The notes under the pieces: model-generated
What the model was told of the DNA's origin: nothing
The model's database searches: none
What the model saw: the letters and a program-made list of their open reading frames with translations, nothing else
Translations under genes and position numbers: made by a program
Source: Neobacillus sp. PS3-12
Lineage (GTDB): Bacteria > Bacillota > Bacilli > Bacillales > Cytobacillaceae
DNA length: 64,000 nt
Reading direction: 5' to 3'
Assembly: GCF_030915385.1 (NCBI RefSeq)
Contig: NZ_CP133268.1
Location: 4,066,001-4,130,000, forward strand
Shown here: positions 1 to 9,364 of the stretch, one piece after another
How positions within the stretch are numbered: position 1 is the stretch's first letter
Layout of the letters: each line of letters begins with the position of its first letter

Positions 1-2
1 GA

Positions 3-521
3 TTAATGGTAGAGGTAATTCCAAGTGAAATTGTTTTAGCTTATGGAGGTTTTTTAATTTCCAAGGGGGAAATCGCTTGGGTAGGCGCCGTAATTGCTGG
101 AACAATCGGGGGGATCATTGCCCAATGGTTTTTATATTGGCTGGGAAGATATGGGGGCAGGCCGATTTTAGATAAGTATGGAAAATACATTCTTATTCAG
201 CCGCATCATATTGATGTTGCCCAACAATGGTTTAGTCGATATGGTGCAGGTGTTATATTTACAGCAAGGTTTATACCTGTCGTGAGACATGCCATTTCCA
301 TCCCTGCAGGTATTGCTAAAATGTCATTTTCTAAATTCACCTTATATACGATTTGTGCCATTATTCCTTGGTCAATTTTATTTCTTTATTTAGGATATAC
401 CTTAGGGTCAAATTATGAGATGATCAATCAGGCGGCACAGCCATATGTACGTCCAGCAATTGTTGTTGCTGTCATCTTAACAATCGTTTACCTCCTTTTT
501 AAATGGAAAAAGAAAAAATAA
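3..521 (+). CDS. DedA (VTT/SNARE-associated) family membrane protein, 5' truncated
   Basis: Polytopic membrane protein of the DedA family, members of which move or scramble lipids such as undecaprenyl phosphate in the cytoplasmic membrane. The reading frame is open to the left edge; the ATG at position 6 is probably internal, because DedA proteins normally have about 25-30 residues before the segment seen here (EVIPSEIVLAYGG). Visible family marks are the re-entrant helix with Glu/Pro/Ser, the G-rich helix with GRYGG, and the Arg-Pro motif ARFIPVVRH followed by a small-residue helix. The C-terminus is a helix ending in WKKKK. Family call firm; start and exact substrate unknown. Confidence 0.85.
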   Translation, partial: LMVEVIPSEIVLAYGGFLISKGEIAWVGAVIAGTIGGIIAQWFLYWLGRYGGRPILDKYGKYILIQPHHIDVAQQWFSRYGAGVIFTARFIPVVRHAISIPAGIAKMSFSKFTLYTICAIIPWSILFLYLGYTLGSNYEMINQAAQPYVRPAIVVAVILTIVYLLFKWKKKK

Positions 522-537
522 CTTATGTAAGATAAGA

Positions 538-567
538 AGCGCCCATGTTGGTGCTTTTTTCTTTTTT
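538..567 (+). terminator. Rho-independent terminator after the DedA gene
   Basis: Stem AGCGCC / GGTGCT (one G-T pair) with a 6-nt loop, followed by a T-rich run. It separates the DedA gene from the phosphoesterase gene. Confidence 0.75.
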
Positions 568-614
568 CCTGATAATGGTATTATTTTGTAAAGGTTTAAA
601 GAGGAGGAAGTAGC

Positions 615-1503
615 GTGAAAAAAGTTAAATGGTTATTTTTACTTATCGGAATGATGATCATTTTAGGCTCATGTACACAAACCGAGCCTAAAAAGCAGAC
701 TTCTCCCGTTAAAACAGTAACAAGGCAAATAGAAAAGGTAAGTCTTCCGAAAATTGACCATATTATCATTGTTGTTGAAGAGAATCACTCTCAAAGTCAA
801 ATTACCAATCATCCTTCTGCTCCATATATGAATTTACTTATGAAAGAAGGAGCAAATTTTACCAATTTTCATGCGATTGAACATCCAAGCCAGCCCAATT
901 ATTTAGATTTATTTTCTGGGTCCAATCAGGGTGTAACAAATGACCGCCTGCCACTATCAAAATTTTCTTCAGCTAATTTCAGCCGGTGAATTAATCGAAA
1001 AAAATTATTCGTTTACGGGATATTCAGAAGGGCTGCCATCAGTAGATTTTAATGGAGAATCAGCAGGAAAAAGTGGTTATGCACGTAAACATAATCCATG
1101 GGTCAATTTTACGAATATACCAAAAGAGGCTAATCAGCCACTAACCAATTTCCCGAAGGATTTTGAGAAACTGCCGACTGTTTCTTTTGTCATTCCTACA
1201 TTGCAAAATGATATGCATGATGGGACCATTCAGGAAGCAGACCAATGGTTAAAAGCTCATTTAAACCCATATGTCCAATGGGCAAACACACATAATAGTT
1301 TGTTAATTGTTACATGGGATGAAGATGAGGGCTCACAAAATAATACCATTCCAACTCTTTTTGTAGGACCAATGGTAAAATCGGGGCAATATAGTGATAA
1401 CCTAAATCATTTTAACTTATTAAGAACCATTGAAGATATTTACGGATTGTCACATGCAGGTGCAGCTGGGAACAGCTCACCGATCGTTGGGATTTGGAGA
1501 TAG
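615..1503 (+). pseudogene. Secreted phosphoesterase (PF04185-type acid phosphatase/phospholipase C) with one frameshift
   Basis: Two overlapping frames (615-989 and 940-1503) together make one protein of the phosphoesterase/AcpA family, which hydrolyses phosphate esters outside the cell. It starts at a GTG behind GAGGAGG. The N-terminus is a lipoprotein signal with lipobox ILGSC. The first frame holds the family motifs VVEENHS and HPSQPNYL; the second holds SFVIPTLQNDMHDG and TWDEDEG. The break is near 975-982: removing C980 restores SSANLAGELI, which fits the family; loss of one T of the TTT run would also restore the frame. It may be a real pseudogene or a base-call error. A complete enzyme is otherwise present. 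Confidence 0.75.
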
Positions 1504-1839
1504 TTCTGGGAGCAGATGTTTTGACGTTGTTCGGACTCAAATCATGGCCAAAGATCCAACATTTTTGAATTTAAAGCCAGAGTAATGAATGAGTCCAAAC
1601 AACTTTTAACCCAGCAGCATTTTGCTGATGGAAGGAAAACAACTCTCCAGCGGATTAAAAGGGGAGTGTTTTAACACGATTAACAGTTTAACCTTTTTTA
1701 GTAAAAAAACAACGACAAAATTATTAAAAATTTATTAAAAAAATTTCAAATGTTAGATGGTACAAATTTTAAGAAAAAGTTAAGCAAGTTTTGTTATCCT
1801 ATAACCAATTTCGATTGATATGAAATGGGGTAGGTTGTG
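1504..1839. other. Intergenic region without a gene
   Basis: No ORF with a plausible ribosome site is seen. It holds a 14-bp inverted repeat (1526-1539 / 1590-1603) and a weaker stem, AACTCTCC / GGGGAGTGTT (1641-1670), which may be the phosphoesterase terminator. From about 1680 it is AT-rich leader of the next gene. Confidence 0.5.
1526..1603. repeat. 14-bp inverted repeat spanning 78 bp
   Basis: GTTGTTCGGACTCA at 1526-1539 is matched by TGAGTCCAAACAAC at 1590-1603, with a single mismatch. The 50 bp between are AT-rich and non-coding. It could be a long hairpin in the transcript end or the remnant of a miniature element; the sequence alone does not decide. Confidence 0.45.
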
Positions 1840-3267
1840 ATGCTAAAAAAAGTTTCAATTGGCAAGGGCGTCAGCATAGTTTTAGTTATTTCAATGTTTG
1901 GAATGGGAGCGCCCTCCTTACCTTCTGTGTATGCCTCTGATAATACCGCTCAAGTGTCAGACCAAAATGAACAGATGGCACCCGTGAATGTGTTATCAAA
2001 TCTGGAAATAGAGGGAACCACATTAGACCAGACATTTTTGCCAAACCTTTATAACTATACAGCTACAGTTGAAAATAATGTTCAAAGTATAACATTGCTT
2101 GCTAGTAGTGTGGATGAAAATGCTAAAATCACAATCACTAATGGACAAACAGTCGAAGATCCTTCGAAACCGATTCCATTGCAAACTGGGGATAATCAAA
2201 TTGCCATTAAGGTAGATGATTCGGTAAATACAGCTAATACTTATAAAATAACAATAACGAGAAAGAAAAGCAGTAACAACCTTCTCCAAGACCTTCAGTT
2301 GTCTAATGGGGAGCTTTCACCTAAATTTGATGCAGCTGTGCCATCGTATTCTGTCCAAGTTGCCAATAATGTGAATGAAATTACAGTATCACCAGTTGCT
2401 GCTGAAAATACGGCTAGTATTCTTGTAAATGATACCCCTGCAACGGATAAAGGAGTTTCTGTCCAGCTTTCCGCTGATAAAACAGAAATTACGATTGTTG
2501 TAACTGCTGAAAATGGTGATAAGAAAACCTATTCAATGGTGGTTACGAAAGCAAGTGCTGTTTCTGCTGGATCAAGTTCGTCAAACTCATCAACAGGATC
2601 TGCTGGTAATAATCGTCCATCTAATTTGAGCACTGCTGGTTTATCTCAAAGTTCTAATCGAACTGCTGGTTTTTCACAAAGTTCTAATCGAAGTGCTGGT
2701 TCTTTCAGTTTAAGGAATACCAGCAGTTCACAAATGCAAGGCTCACAGCAGGGAGGAACTGCTGCTCAACAACCTAGTAAGGCAACATTATCAACTCTGT
2801 CAGTTACTAAAGGCACATGGAATAAAACATTTTCGAAGGATACCTATACGTACCATATCGCAGTAGATAATGAAACGGATTCAGTCACAATCAGTCCAGC
2901 AGCTACCTATAGCGGGGCTACGGTAACCATTCAAGGTGGTTCAACAAATACGATTTCATTAGGAAATCAAAAGAAAACCATTGTTCCTATCGTTGTGACA
3001 AATGGTAGTGAGCACAAGACATACATTCTTGTTTTTGATAAGGATGTACCGGATGCTATTGCAACATCGGCGGCTAGTCCAGCAGTTAGCAGCACTGACA
3101 ATACTGCAACAGATACATCTATTAAAAACACTTCTGTCACTTCAGGTACAAATAATTGGACTAGTAGAAACAATAACAACAATAACAACAATAATAATAA
3201 TAATGGCTCTACCTCGTTTTGGAGTAGTTTGATCGATAGTATCCGCTCATTTTTTAGTAAGTTGTAA
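1840..3267 (+). CDS. Secreted surface protein with three cadherin-like beta-sandwich domains and a poly-Asn tail
   Basis: Exported protein of about 475 residues. ATG 1840 is preferred over GTG 1837 because AGG (1832-1834) then has better spacing. After a signal peptide of about 33 residues there are two tandem cadherin-like beta-sandwich (PF12733-type) domains at roughly 50-145 and 150-240. A Ser/Asn/Gln-rich linker follows, with a near-repeat of SQSSNR and AGFSQSSNR, then a third such domain at about 320-400. The C-terminus is a run of 12 Asn followed by an amphipathic helix-like tail (SLIDSIRSFFSKL). There is no LPXTG or SLH motif. Such domains usually mediate binding at the cell surface or spore; the specific role is unknown. 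Confidence 0.65.
   Translation: MLKKVSIGKGVSIVLVISMFGMGAPSLPSVYASDNTAQVSDQNEQMAPVNVLSNLEIEGTTLDQTFLPNLYNYTATVENNVQSITLLASSVDENAKITITNGQTVEDPSKPIPLQTGDNQIAIKVDDSVNTANTYKITITRKKSSNNLLQDLQLSNGELSPKFDAAVPSYSVQVANNVNEITVSPVAAENTASILVNDTPATDKGVSVQLSADKTEITIVVTAENGDKKTYSMVVTKASAVSAGSSSSNSSTGSAGNNRPSNLSTAGLSQSSNRTAGFSQSSNRSAGSFSLRNTSSSQMQGSQQGGTAAQQPSKATLSTLSVTKGTWNKTFSKDTYTYHIAVDNETDSVTISPAATYSGATVTIQGGSTNTISLGNQKKTIVPIVVTNGSEHKTYILVFDKDVPDAIATSAASPAVSSTDNTATDTSIKNTSVTSGTNNWTSRNNNNNNNNNNNNGSTSFWSSLIDSIRSFFSKL
3169..3204 (+). repeat. Trinucleotide repeat (AAC/AAT)12 encoding poly-Asn
   Basis: Twelve consecutive AAC or AAT codons near the 3' end of the surface protein gene, the last five all AAT. The repeat is in frame, so changes in copy number would lengthen or shorten the linker without breaking the gene. 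Confidence 0.9.
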
Positions 3268-3288
3268 TTTAATATTATAGTAAGGAAG

Positions 3289-3313
3289 CAACCTGCTATT
3301 CGCAGGTTTTTTC
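3289..3313 (+). terminator. Rho-independent terminator
   Basis: Stem ACCTGC / GCAGGT with a 5-nt loop, followed directly by six T. It ends the surface protein gene ahead of ppc. Confidence 0.85.
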
Positions 3314-3443
3314 TATATGACCAGTTTATCTGAGAAGAAATATTGTAATATAATAATTTTTCAGCATTTTCTTTTTAAATTTTATGAATTATGTGTTATA
3401 TTAATAAGAAATTTTATTATTATTTAGAAGGGAAGGTGTAACA

Positions 3444-6206
3444 GTGGCAGTAGAGGCAAAAATAAATGACAGCAGTCTTCCTTTGCGCCGAGATGTCAAA
3501 TTGCTTGGCGAGATTCTTGGTGAAATTCTTATCAACCAAGGTGGAATCGACCTTTTTAACAAAGTAGAAAAGATTCGACTCATGTGTATATCGCTTCGAA
3601 ATCAGTATACAGATGAAACTTACAAGACTTTAAAAGAAGAAATAGCAAGTATGAGTTCACCAATGAGAAAACAGGTTATTCGTGCATTTTCTACCTACTT
3701 TCATCTCATTAATGTGGCAGAGTTAAATCATCGGATCCGCCGCAGACGAGAGTATCAGCTTCAAGAAAACAATTCTCGTCAACCGGGATCTATTGAAAGT
3801 GCCGTTCTTTCATTAAAAGAAAACCATGTAACGGAGGACGTAATCCAAAAAGTTTTAAATGCACTTTCACTTGAGCTTATTATTACTGCGCATCCTACAG
3901 AAGCAACGAAACGCTCTGTCCTGGAAATTCAAAAACGGATTGCTAACATTTTGAAGGTTCTTGATAATCCAATATTAACGAAAGTAGAACGAAAAAATCT
4001 TCAGGAAGATTTATATAACGAAATCACCATTCTATGGCAGACGGATGAATTGCGGCACAATAAACCGACTGTCCTTGATGAAGTTCGAAATGGTTTGTAT
4101 TACTTTGATCAAACACTTTTTGAGGTTTTGCCAGAAATCCATCAGGAAGTTGTGGATTGTCTTGATTATTATTATCCTGACACTCAATGGAATGTACCAA
4201 ACTTCCTACGTTTCGGATCATGGATTGGCGGTGACCGGGATGGAAATCCAAATGTGACGCCAGAGGTGACATGGGAAACTCTTGATAAACAACGCAGACT
4301 GGTATTGAAAAAATATCGGAATGTTTTAGTTGAATTGATGAGACGCTACAGCCATGCAACGACAAGGGTGGATGTTAGTGAGGAGCTTCTTCAATCATTA
4401 GAGCAGGAAGAGTCCAAGTTTTTACCTGAAGACAAAAGATGGCCAGTTGTAACCGAGGTTTATCGTCGTAAATTTGCGATTATCAATGAACGTTTAAAAC
4501 AAGTTGGAAAATCTGATGTTGGGTACAAAAGTGCTGAAGAATTATTAGAAGATTTATTGATGGTTAACAGAAGTTTAAGTAAACATCATCGAACAGCCCA
4601 TGAACTAAAAGCGATCAAAAAATTAATCCGCCAAGTTCAGCTTTTTGGCTTCCACTTAGCAACATTAGACATTAGAAACCACAGTGGAGAGCATGAGACG
4701 GCGATTGCTGAAATTTTAAGGAAGGTTCGGATTGCTGACAATTATGCACAACTTGCTGAAGACGAGAAAGTGGCAATCTTACAGGAGATTTTACAGGATC
4801 CTCGTCCAGTACTTTTATTAAATGAGGATTATTCTGCTGAAACCCAAAAAATCATTAACGTATTTCATATGATTAAAAAAGCACATGATGAGTTCGGCAA
4901 ACGCTCCATTTCGGTTTATCTAATCAGTATGACGAAATCAGTCAGTGACCTCTTGGAAGTACTAGTTTTAGCAAAAGAAGCAGGGATTAACCGACTTCAT
5001 GCCGATGGAACAATCGAAAGTAATATCAATATTGCCCCATTACTGGAAACAATTGATGATTTAACTGCAGGCCCAAAAATTATGGAGATTTTGTTTAAAA
5101 TGCCTGTTTATCGGAACCATTTAAAAAATATGGGCGATCAGCAGGAAATTATGCTTGGTTATTCCGATGGAAGCAAGGATGGCGGTACCCTTACAGCCAA
5201 CTGGAAGCTTTATAAGGCGCAGCTTGAGATTCATGATATGGCTAAAAAATATCAAATTCGCCTCAAATTTTTCCATGGCCGCGGTGGATCTCTAGGCCGC
5301 GGGGGTGGGACACTGCGGCAAAGTATTTTATCCCAACCAGCTGAAACAGTTGGTGATGGTGTAAAAATCACTGAGCAGGGTGAAGTGTTATCTTCCCGTT
5401 ATTTACTTGAGGATATTGCTTATCGCAGCTTAGAGCAGGCTACTTATACATTGTTAAAAACTTCTACAAAGGTTTCAACAGAATTGGAGCAAGGCAGTTT
5501 ACTAGATGAATCATGGGAAAAGGCATTGGATGAAATTTCGAATGCCGCATTGAAAAAATATCAGTCACTTGTTTTCGAAGATCCAGACTTTTTGACTTAT
5601 TTTAATGAAGCCACACCATTAAAAGAACTTGGCGATCTTAACATTGGTTCAAGACCAATGAGCCGGAAAAAACGTGGAAGATTTGAAGATTTAAGGGCCA
5701 TTCCATGGGTTTTCGCTTGGACACAAAGCCGTCAGCTTATCCCTGCCTGGTATGCTGCGGGAACAGGTCTCTCAAGCTTTGCTGAAAAAGGAGAGCAACA
5801 GTTAAAAATCCTGCAGGAAATGTATGCAAAATGGCCGTTCTTCCGTTCAACCGTTGATAACCTGCAGATGGCGTTATTGAAAGCAGATATACCAACTGCT
5901 AAAGAATATACATCCCTTGTTGAAGATGAAAAAATAGCTCAGCGGATTTTTGCTAATATTTCCGAGGAGTACCAAAAAACGAAAGAGGTTCTTTTAGTCA
6001 TATCTGGTGATCAAGAACTCCTCGATCACAAACCAAATATAAAGGAATCTGTATTCCGCAGAAACCCATATGTGGACCCATTAAATTTTCTTCAGGTTGA
6101 ACTAATGAAAGAACTTAGGGAACTTGAAGAACCAAATGAAGATTTACTGACAGAGGTTTTGTTAACAATAAGCGGTATTGCAGCAGGGCTTAGAAATACA
6201 GGTTGA
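3444..6206 (+). CDS. ppc: Phosphoenolpyruvate carboxylase
   Basis: Carboxylates PEP with bicarbonate to oxaloacetate, the anaplerotic feed of the TCA cycle; cytoplasmic homotetramer. It is 920 residues, full length for bacterial PEPC. Motifs in order: the catalytic HPTEA around residue 150, GSWIGGDRDGNP, the GYSDGSKDGG loop, the mobile catalytic loop FHGRGGSLGRGGG around residue 611, and RAIPWVFAWTQSR. It ends in AAGLRNTG, the usual C-terminus. GTG start behind AGAAGGGAAGGTG. It stands alone between two terminators. The DNA shows nothing about allosteric control. Confidence 0.97.
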   Translation: MAVEAKINDSSLPLRRDVKLLGEILGEILINQGGIDLFNKVEKIRLMCISLRNQYTDETYKTLKEEIASMSSPMRKQVIRAFSTYFHLINVAELNHRIRRRREYQLQENNSRQPGSIESAVLSLKENHVTEDVIQKVLNALSLELIITAHPTEATKRSVLEIQKRIANILKVLDNPILTKVERKNLQEDLYNEITILWQTDELRHNKPTVLDEVRNGLYYFDQTLFEVLPEIHQEVVDCLDYYYPDTQWNVPNFLRFGSWIGGDRDGNPNVTPEVTWETLDKQRRLVLKKYRNVLVELMRRYSHATTRVDVSEELLQSLEQEESKFLPEDKRWPVVTEVYRRKFAIINERLKQVGKSDVGYKSAEELLEDLLMVNRSLSKHHRTAHELKAIKKLIRQVQLFGFHLATLDIRNHSGEHETAIAEILRKVRIADNYAQLAEDEKVAILQEILQDPRPVLLLNEDYSAETQKIINVFHMIKKAHDEFGKRSISVYLISMTKSVSDLLEVLVLAKEAGINRLHADGTIESNINIAPLLETIDDLTAGPKIMEILFKMPVYRNHLKNMGDQQEIMLGYSDGSKDGGTLTANWKLYKAQLEIHDMAKKYQIRLKFFHGRGGSLGRGGGTLRQSILSQPAETVGDGVKITEQGEVLSSRYLLEDIAYRSLEQATYTLLKTSTKVSTELEQGSLLDESWEKALDEISNAALKKYQSLVFEDPDFLTYFNEATPLKELGDLNIGSRPMSRKKRGRFEDLRAIPWVFAWTQSRQLIPAWYAAGTGLSSFAEKGEQQLKILQEMYAKWPFFRSTVDNLQMALLKADIPTAKEYTSLVEDEKIAQRIFANISEEYQKTKEVLLVISGDQELLDHKPNIKESVFRRNPYVDPLNFLQVELMKELRELEEPNEDLLTEVLLTISGIAAGLRNTG

Positions 6207-6218
6207 TCATGATCTTTT

Positions 6219-6252
6219 AAGCTAGCTACTCACAGATAGCTAGCTTTTTTTA
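6219..6252 (+). terminator. Rho-independent terminator of ppc
   Basis: Perfect 10-bp stem AAGCTAGCTA / TAGCTAGCTT with an 8-nt loop, then a T run. Confidence 0.92.
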
Positions 6253-6295
6253 CAAACAGGATGTACCAAAAGAATATAAATAGAGGAGAAATACT

Positions 6296-7195
6296 ATGAT
6301 CGGTTTTATGGAGGAACAGCTGGAAAAGTTTCAGGAACATTATCAAAATAGGGGCCGGCTGTTGATTAATTGTCCTGATGCACCTGGAATTGTTGCCGCC
6401 GTTTCTAAATTTTTATTCGAACAAGGGGCCAATATCATTGAATCAAGTCAATATTCTACCAATCCTCAGGGCGGGAATTTCTTTATTCGTATTGAGTTTG
6501 AGTGCCCTAATTTAAAGGCTAAAGCAGTAGAAATGGAGAATAGCTTTTTCGAAATTGCTCACACTTTTTCGATGGAATGGAGATTTACATATGTCTCTAA
6601 GATAAAGAAAACTGCTATTTTTGTTTCAAAAGAGCTTCATTGTTTAAGAGAACTATTATGGGCATGGCAAAGTGGTGATTTGCTGACGGATATTGGTCTT
6701 ATTATTAGTAACCATGAGGATGCAAGGGCAGAAGCCAAAATTTTTAATATTCCTTTTTACCATATTGCAGCTAGCAAAGATAACAGGGCAAGTGCGGAGC
6801 AAAAACATTATGCTCTGTTGGAGGAATTTGATATTGATGTAATTGTTTTGGCACGATATATGCAAATTTTAACACCAGATTTTGTAAAAAGGTATCCGAA
6901 TCGAATTATTAATATTCACCATTCATTCCTTCCAGCGTTTGTGGGGGCAAAACCTTATGAACGCGCCTATCATCGGGGAGTTAAACTGATTGGAGCCACT
7001 TCGCATTATGTAACGAATGATCTTGATGAAGGACCGATTATTGAACAAGACATCCATCGGGTCGATCATCGCGACAATGTTGAGGACTTAAAGAAAATTG
7101 GCCGTACTGTTGAACGGAATGTTCTGGGCCGTGCAGTTAAATGGCATTTAGAGGACCGTATCATCGTCCATGGCAATAAAACGATTGTATTTTAA
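6296..7195 (+). CDS. purU: Formyltetrahydrofolate deformylase
   Basis: Hydrolyses 10-formyl-tetrahydrofolate to formate and tetrahydrofolate, balancing one-carbon pools and supplying formate. The 299 residues start with an ACT-type domain (about 15-95, INCPDAPGIVAAVS) that in PurU senses methionine or glycine. A formyltransferase domain follows, with NIHHSFLPAF and GATSHYVTNDLDEGPII carrying the catalytic Asn/His/Asp set. ATG 6296 follows TAGAGGAGAA at good spacing. It is monocistronic, with a terminator shared with the convergent IclR gene. Confidence 0.95.
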   Translation: MIGFMEEQLEKFQEHYQNRGRLLINCPDAPGIVAAVSKFLFEQGANIIESSQYSTNPQGGNFFIRIEFECPNLKAKAVEMENSFFEIAHTFSMEWRFTYVSKIKKTAIFVSKELHCLRELLWAWQSGDLLTDIGLIISNHEDARAEAKIFNIPFYHIAASKDNRASAEQKHYALLEEFDIDVIVLARYMQILTPDFVKRYPNRIINIHHSFLPAFVGAKPYERAYHRGVKLIGATSHYVTNDLDEGPIIEQDIHRVDHRDNVEDLKKIGRTVERNVLGRAVKWHLEDRIIVHGNKTIVF

Positions 7196-7199
7196 TAGA

Positions 7200-7241
7200 C
7201 AAAAAAAACTATTCGGCAGAAGATACCGAATAGTTTTTTTC
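7200..7241. terminator. Bidirectional terminator between purU and the IclR gene
   Basis: AACTATTCGG / CCGAATAGTT stem flanked by an A run on the left and a T run on the right, so it can act on both strands. Confidence 0.92.
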
Positions 7242-8007
7242 ATAGATAGAGCAGTTCAGCTAAAATGGCTGCTTTACATTTTTGAACAGCTTTGATGGTG
7301 TTGTCTTTCGTTATATCGGTAAGCCTGTATTTTGGGGTGCTGACACTAATAGCACCAAAGTTTTTCCCGTCACTCGTTAAGGAAGCACCAACGCAGAAAA
7401 CTTCTTCCTCATGTTCTCCATCATCAAACGCATATCCCAGGTTACGAACTTTATTGATTTCTTCCATGAATGCACTTTTAGTGGTAATGGTTTTAGTCGT
7501 TTTTTTTATAAGAAGATTTTTAGTCAAATAGTTTTTAATTTCATCATCTGAAGAATCTGCCAAAATCGCTTTACCCATTGCTGAACAATACAGAGGAATC
7601 CTTTTTCCTATTTGCGAATAGAGCATAATTGGGTTCGAACTATCAATTTTTGTAACATATACCACACTATCATTATCTAGAATGCCAAGATGAACAGTCT
7701 CACCCGTAATTTTTTGCAGTTCTTCCAAATGTGGCTGTGCAATTATTTTTATATCTAATTGGTTTAGTGCACTATTAGCAAATTTAATGAGCCCTGATCC
7801 TAATCTGAACTTTTTCGTTTCAAGGTCTTTTTGAACATAGCCAATCATAAGGAGGGTTTCCAATATTTTTAAGGCAGTAGGATTGGTAAGATTAGTAGCT
7901 TGTGCAATTTGATTTAATGCTTGTGGATGATTGCAGGAAGCAAGATAATCTAAAATTCGGTCCGCTTTTAATAGGACGGTTCCATATGGCTGCTTTTCCT
8001 TCTCCAT
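7240..8007 (-). CDS. IclR family transcriptional regulator (KdgR-like)
   Basis: DNA-binding regulator of 255 residues: N-terminal winged helix (about 10-70, with NPTALKILETL as recognition-helix region) and a C-terminal IclR effector domain (about 80-250) typical for small organic-acid or sugar-acid ligands. ATG 8007 is the likely start; an in-frame TTG at 8010 also fits the GGAGG at 8018-8022. It lies divergent to a KDG-type sugar kinase, the usual arrangement for a local repressor of hexuronate or KDG catabolism. The ligand is not shown by the sequence. Confidence 0.85.
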   Translation of the reverse strand: MEKEKQPYGTVLLKADRILDYLASCNHPQALNQIAQATNLTNPTALKILETLLMIGYVQKDLETKKFRLGSGLIKFANSALNQLDIKIIAQPHLEELQKITGETVHLGILDNDSVVYVTKIDSSNPIMLYSQIGKRIPLYCSAMGKAILADSSDDEIKNYLTKNLLIKKTTKTITTKSAFMEEINKVRNLGYAFDDGEHEEEVFCVGASLTSDGKNFGAISVSTPKYRLTDITKDNTIKAVQKCKAAILAELLYL

Positions 8008-8111
8008 CAATTAATTACCTCCAAGAATGACGTTTAAACATCTTAATGAATGAGAAAAATTTTATAACAAAGAATAGATAGATAGAAAAAATTTTGGCTA
8101 TTGTATTCTAA

Positions 8112-8176
8112 TTCCTATCTATATATAATGGAAATATAACTTTCTATATAATAAATATAATTTCTAAATAGGAAAT
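8112..8176. promoter_or_regulatory. Candidate IclR-family operator in the divergent promoter region
   Basis: The 220-bp gap between the IclR gene and the kinase is very AT-rich. It contains ATTTC-N7-GAAAT (8160-8176, perfect arms) and a spaced TTCC / GGAA pair (8112-8133). Either could be the regulator's site; this rests on position and symmetry only. Confidence 0.35.
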
Positions 8177-8230
8177 AATCAACTGGAAATTAGAGTGGAA
8201 TAAACAGAAATTATAGATAGAGGAGCCCAA

Positions 8231-9247
8231 ATGATGAGGAAAATTATTACTTTTGGAGAAATTATGCTGCGATTTTCAACCCATGTTGGTCAAAGACTTT
8301 CACAAGCAAGCCTTATAAACATGCATTACGGCGGAGCAGAAGCTAATGTTGGCGTTGCACTTTCTCACTTTGGACATGAAGTGTTTTATGTCAGCAAGGT
8401 ACCTGAAAACCAACTGGGAACCGCTGTTGAAAGTCATTTGAAATCACATGGTGTTCATACAAATTATCTTTTAAAAGGCGGAGAGCGATTAGGCACCTAT
8501 TATGTAGAATCTGGTGCTGGACCAAGAAGTTCACAGGTTGTATATGATCGGGCGCATTCTAGCTTTTCACAGGCAGCAATCAAGGATTTCAATTTTGATG
8601 AAATTTTTTCTAATGCGAGTTTATTCCATGTATCAGGGATTACCGCTGCACTATCTCCAGCATTAAAAGAGCTGACATTGATTGCTTTAAAAAAGGCAAA
8701 AGAATACGGTGTGTTAACAAGCTTTGACTTTAATTATCGTGCAAAGCTATGGAGCCAAAAAGAAGCATCAGAGGCGATAAAGACACTCCTTCCTTACGCT
8801 GATATTTGCTCTTGCGGAGAATTAGATGCCATTTATTTACTAGGTATTGATAAGGCGGATGATTACCTAAGTAGAGCAGAAAAGCTTAAATATTATTATG
8901 CTAAAATACAAGAAATGTATCCAAATATTCAATATATGAGTTCTACTTTTAGAGAAGTCATTTCAACTTCAAATAATACACTGCAAGGCAATTTTTATAC
9001 AGATGGTGAGCTTTATCAATCCAGTGTCTATCAAATTGACTCTATCATTGATCGTGTAGGCGGCGGGGATGCATTTGCATCAGGCGTTTTACACGGAATT
9101 ATGGAAAAAATGCCGCCGCAAGAGCTAATTTCATTTGCAACTGCAGCATCTGTGTTAAAGCATACGGTTGAAGGGGATGCCAATATTTTTTCTGCAGACG
9201 AGATTGAAACATTTATGAAAAATGAACCTGGTAAAATTGTCCGATAA
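8231..9247 (+). CDS. PfkB family sugar kinase, probably 2-keto-3-deoxygluconate kinase
   Basis: Cytoplasmic ATP-dependent kinase of 338 residues. The N-terminal ITFGEIMLRF and GGAEANVGVAL are typical of the KDG kinase branch. The C-terminal signature DRVGGGDAFASG holds the catalytic Asp. GAGGAG precedes two possible starts, ATG 8231 and 8234. The divergent IclR regulator supports a role in sugar-acid (pectin or glucuronate-type) breakdown. No KDPG aldolase or transporter is beside it, so the rest of the pathway would be elsewhere. KDG is inferred from family resemblance; fructokinase-type substrates are possible. Confidence 0.8.
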   Translation: MMRKIITFGEIMLRFSTHVGQRLSQASLINMHYGGAEANVGVALSHFGHEVFYVSKVPENQLGTAVESHLKSHGVHTNYLLKGGERLGTYYVESGAGPRSSQVVYDRAHSSFSQAAIKDFNFDEIFSNASLFHVSGITAALSPALKELTLIALKKAKEYGVLTSFDFNYRAKLWSQKEASEAIKTLLPYADICSCGELDAIYLLGIDKADDYLSRAEKLKYYYAKIQEMYPNIQYMSSTFREVISTSNNTLQGNFYTDGELYQSSVYQIDSIIDRVGGGDAFASGVLHGIMEKMPPQELISFATAASVLKHTVEGDANIFSADEIETFMKNEPGKIVR

Positions 9248-9259
9248 TGTAAAATATGG

Positions 9260-9298
9260 AAAAAGACTAAATCAATTGATTTAGTCTTTTTTTATTTC
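9260..9298. terminator. Terminator after the sugar kinase
   Basis: Near-perfect palindrome AAAAAGACTAAATC / GATTTAGTCTTTTT with a long T run on the plus strand. Confidence 0.92.
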
Positions 9299-9347
9299 TT
9301 TCAGAAAAAATTGAACAAAATGTTAAAAAAACAGGAAATTTGTACGT

Positions 9348-9364
9348 TGTAATGCAAATGTAAT
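9348..9364 (+). promoter_or_regulatory. WalR (YycF) box upstream of the NlpC/P60 hydrolase
   Basis: TGTAAT-N5-TGTAAT matches the WalR consensus (two TGTWAH hexamers spaced by 5) exactly. A TATACT at 9397-9402, 33 bp downstream, is a plausible -10. WalKR controls cwlO and lytE in B. subtilis, so the site fits the gene it precedes. The transcript would have a leader of over 100 nt. Confidence 0.8.
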
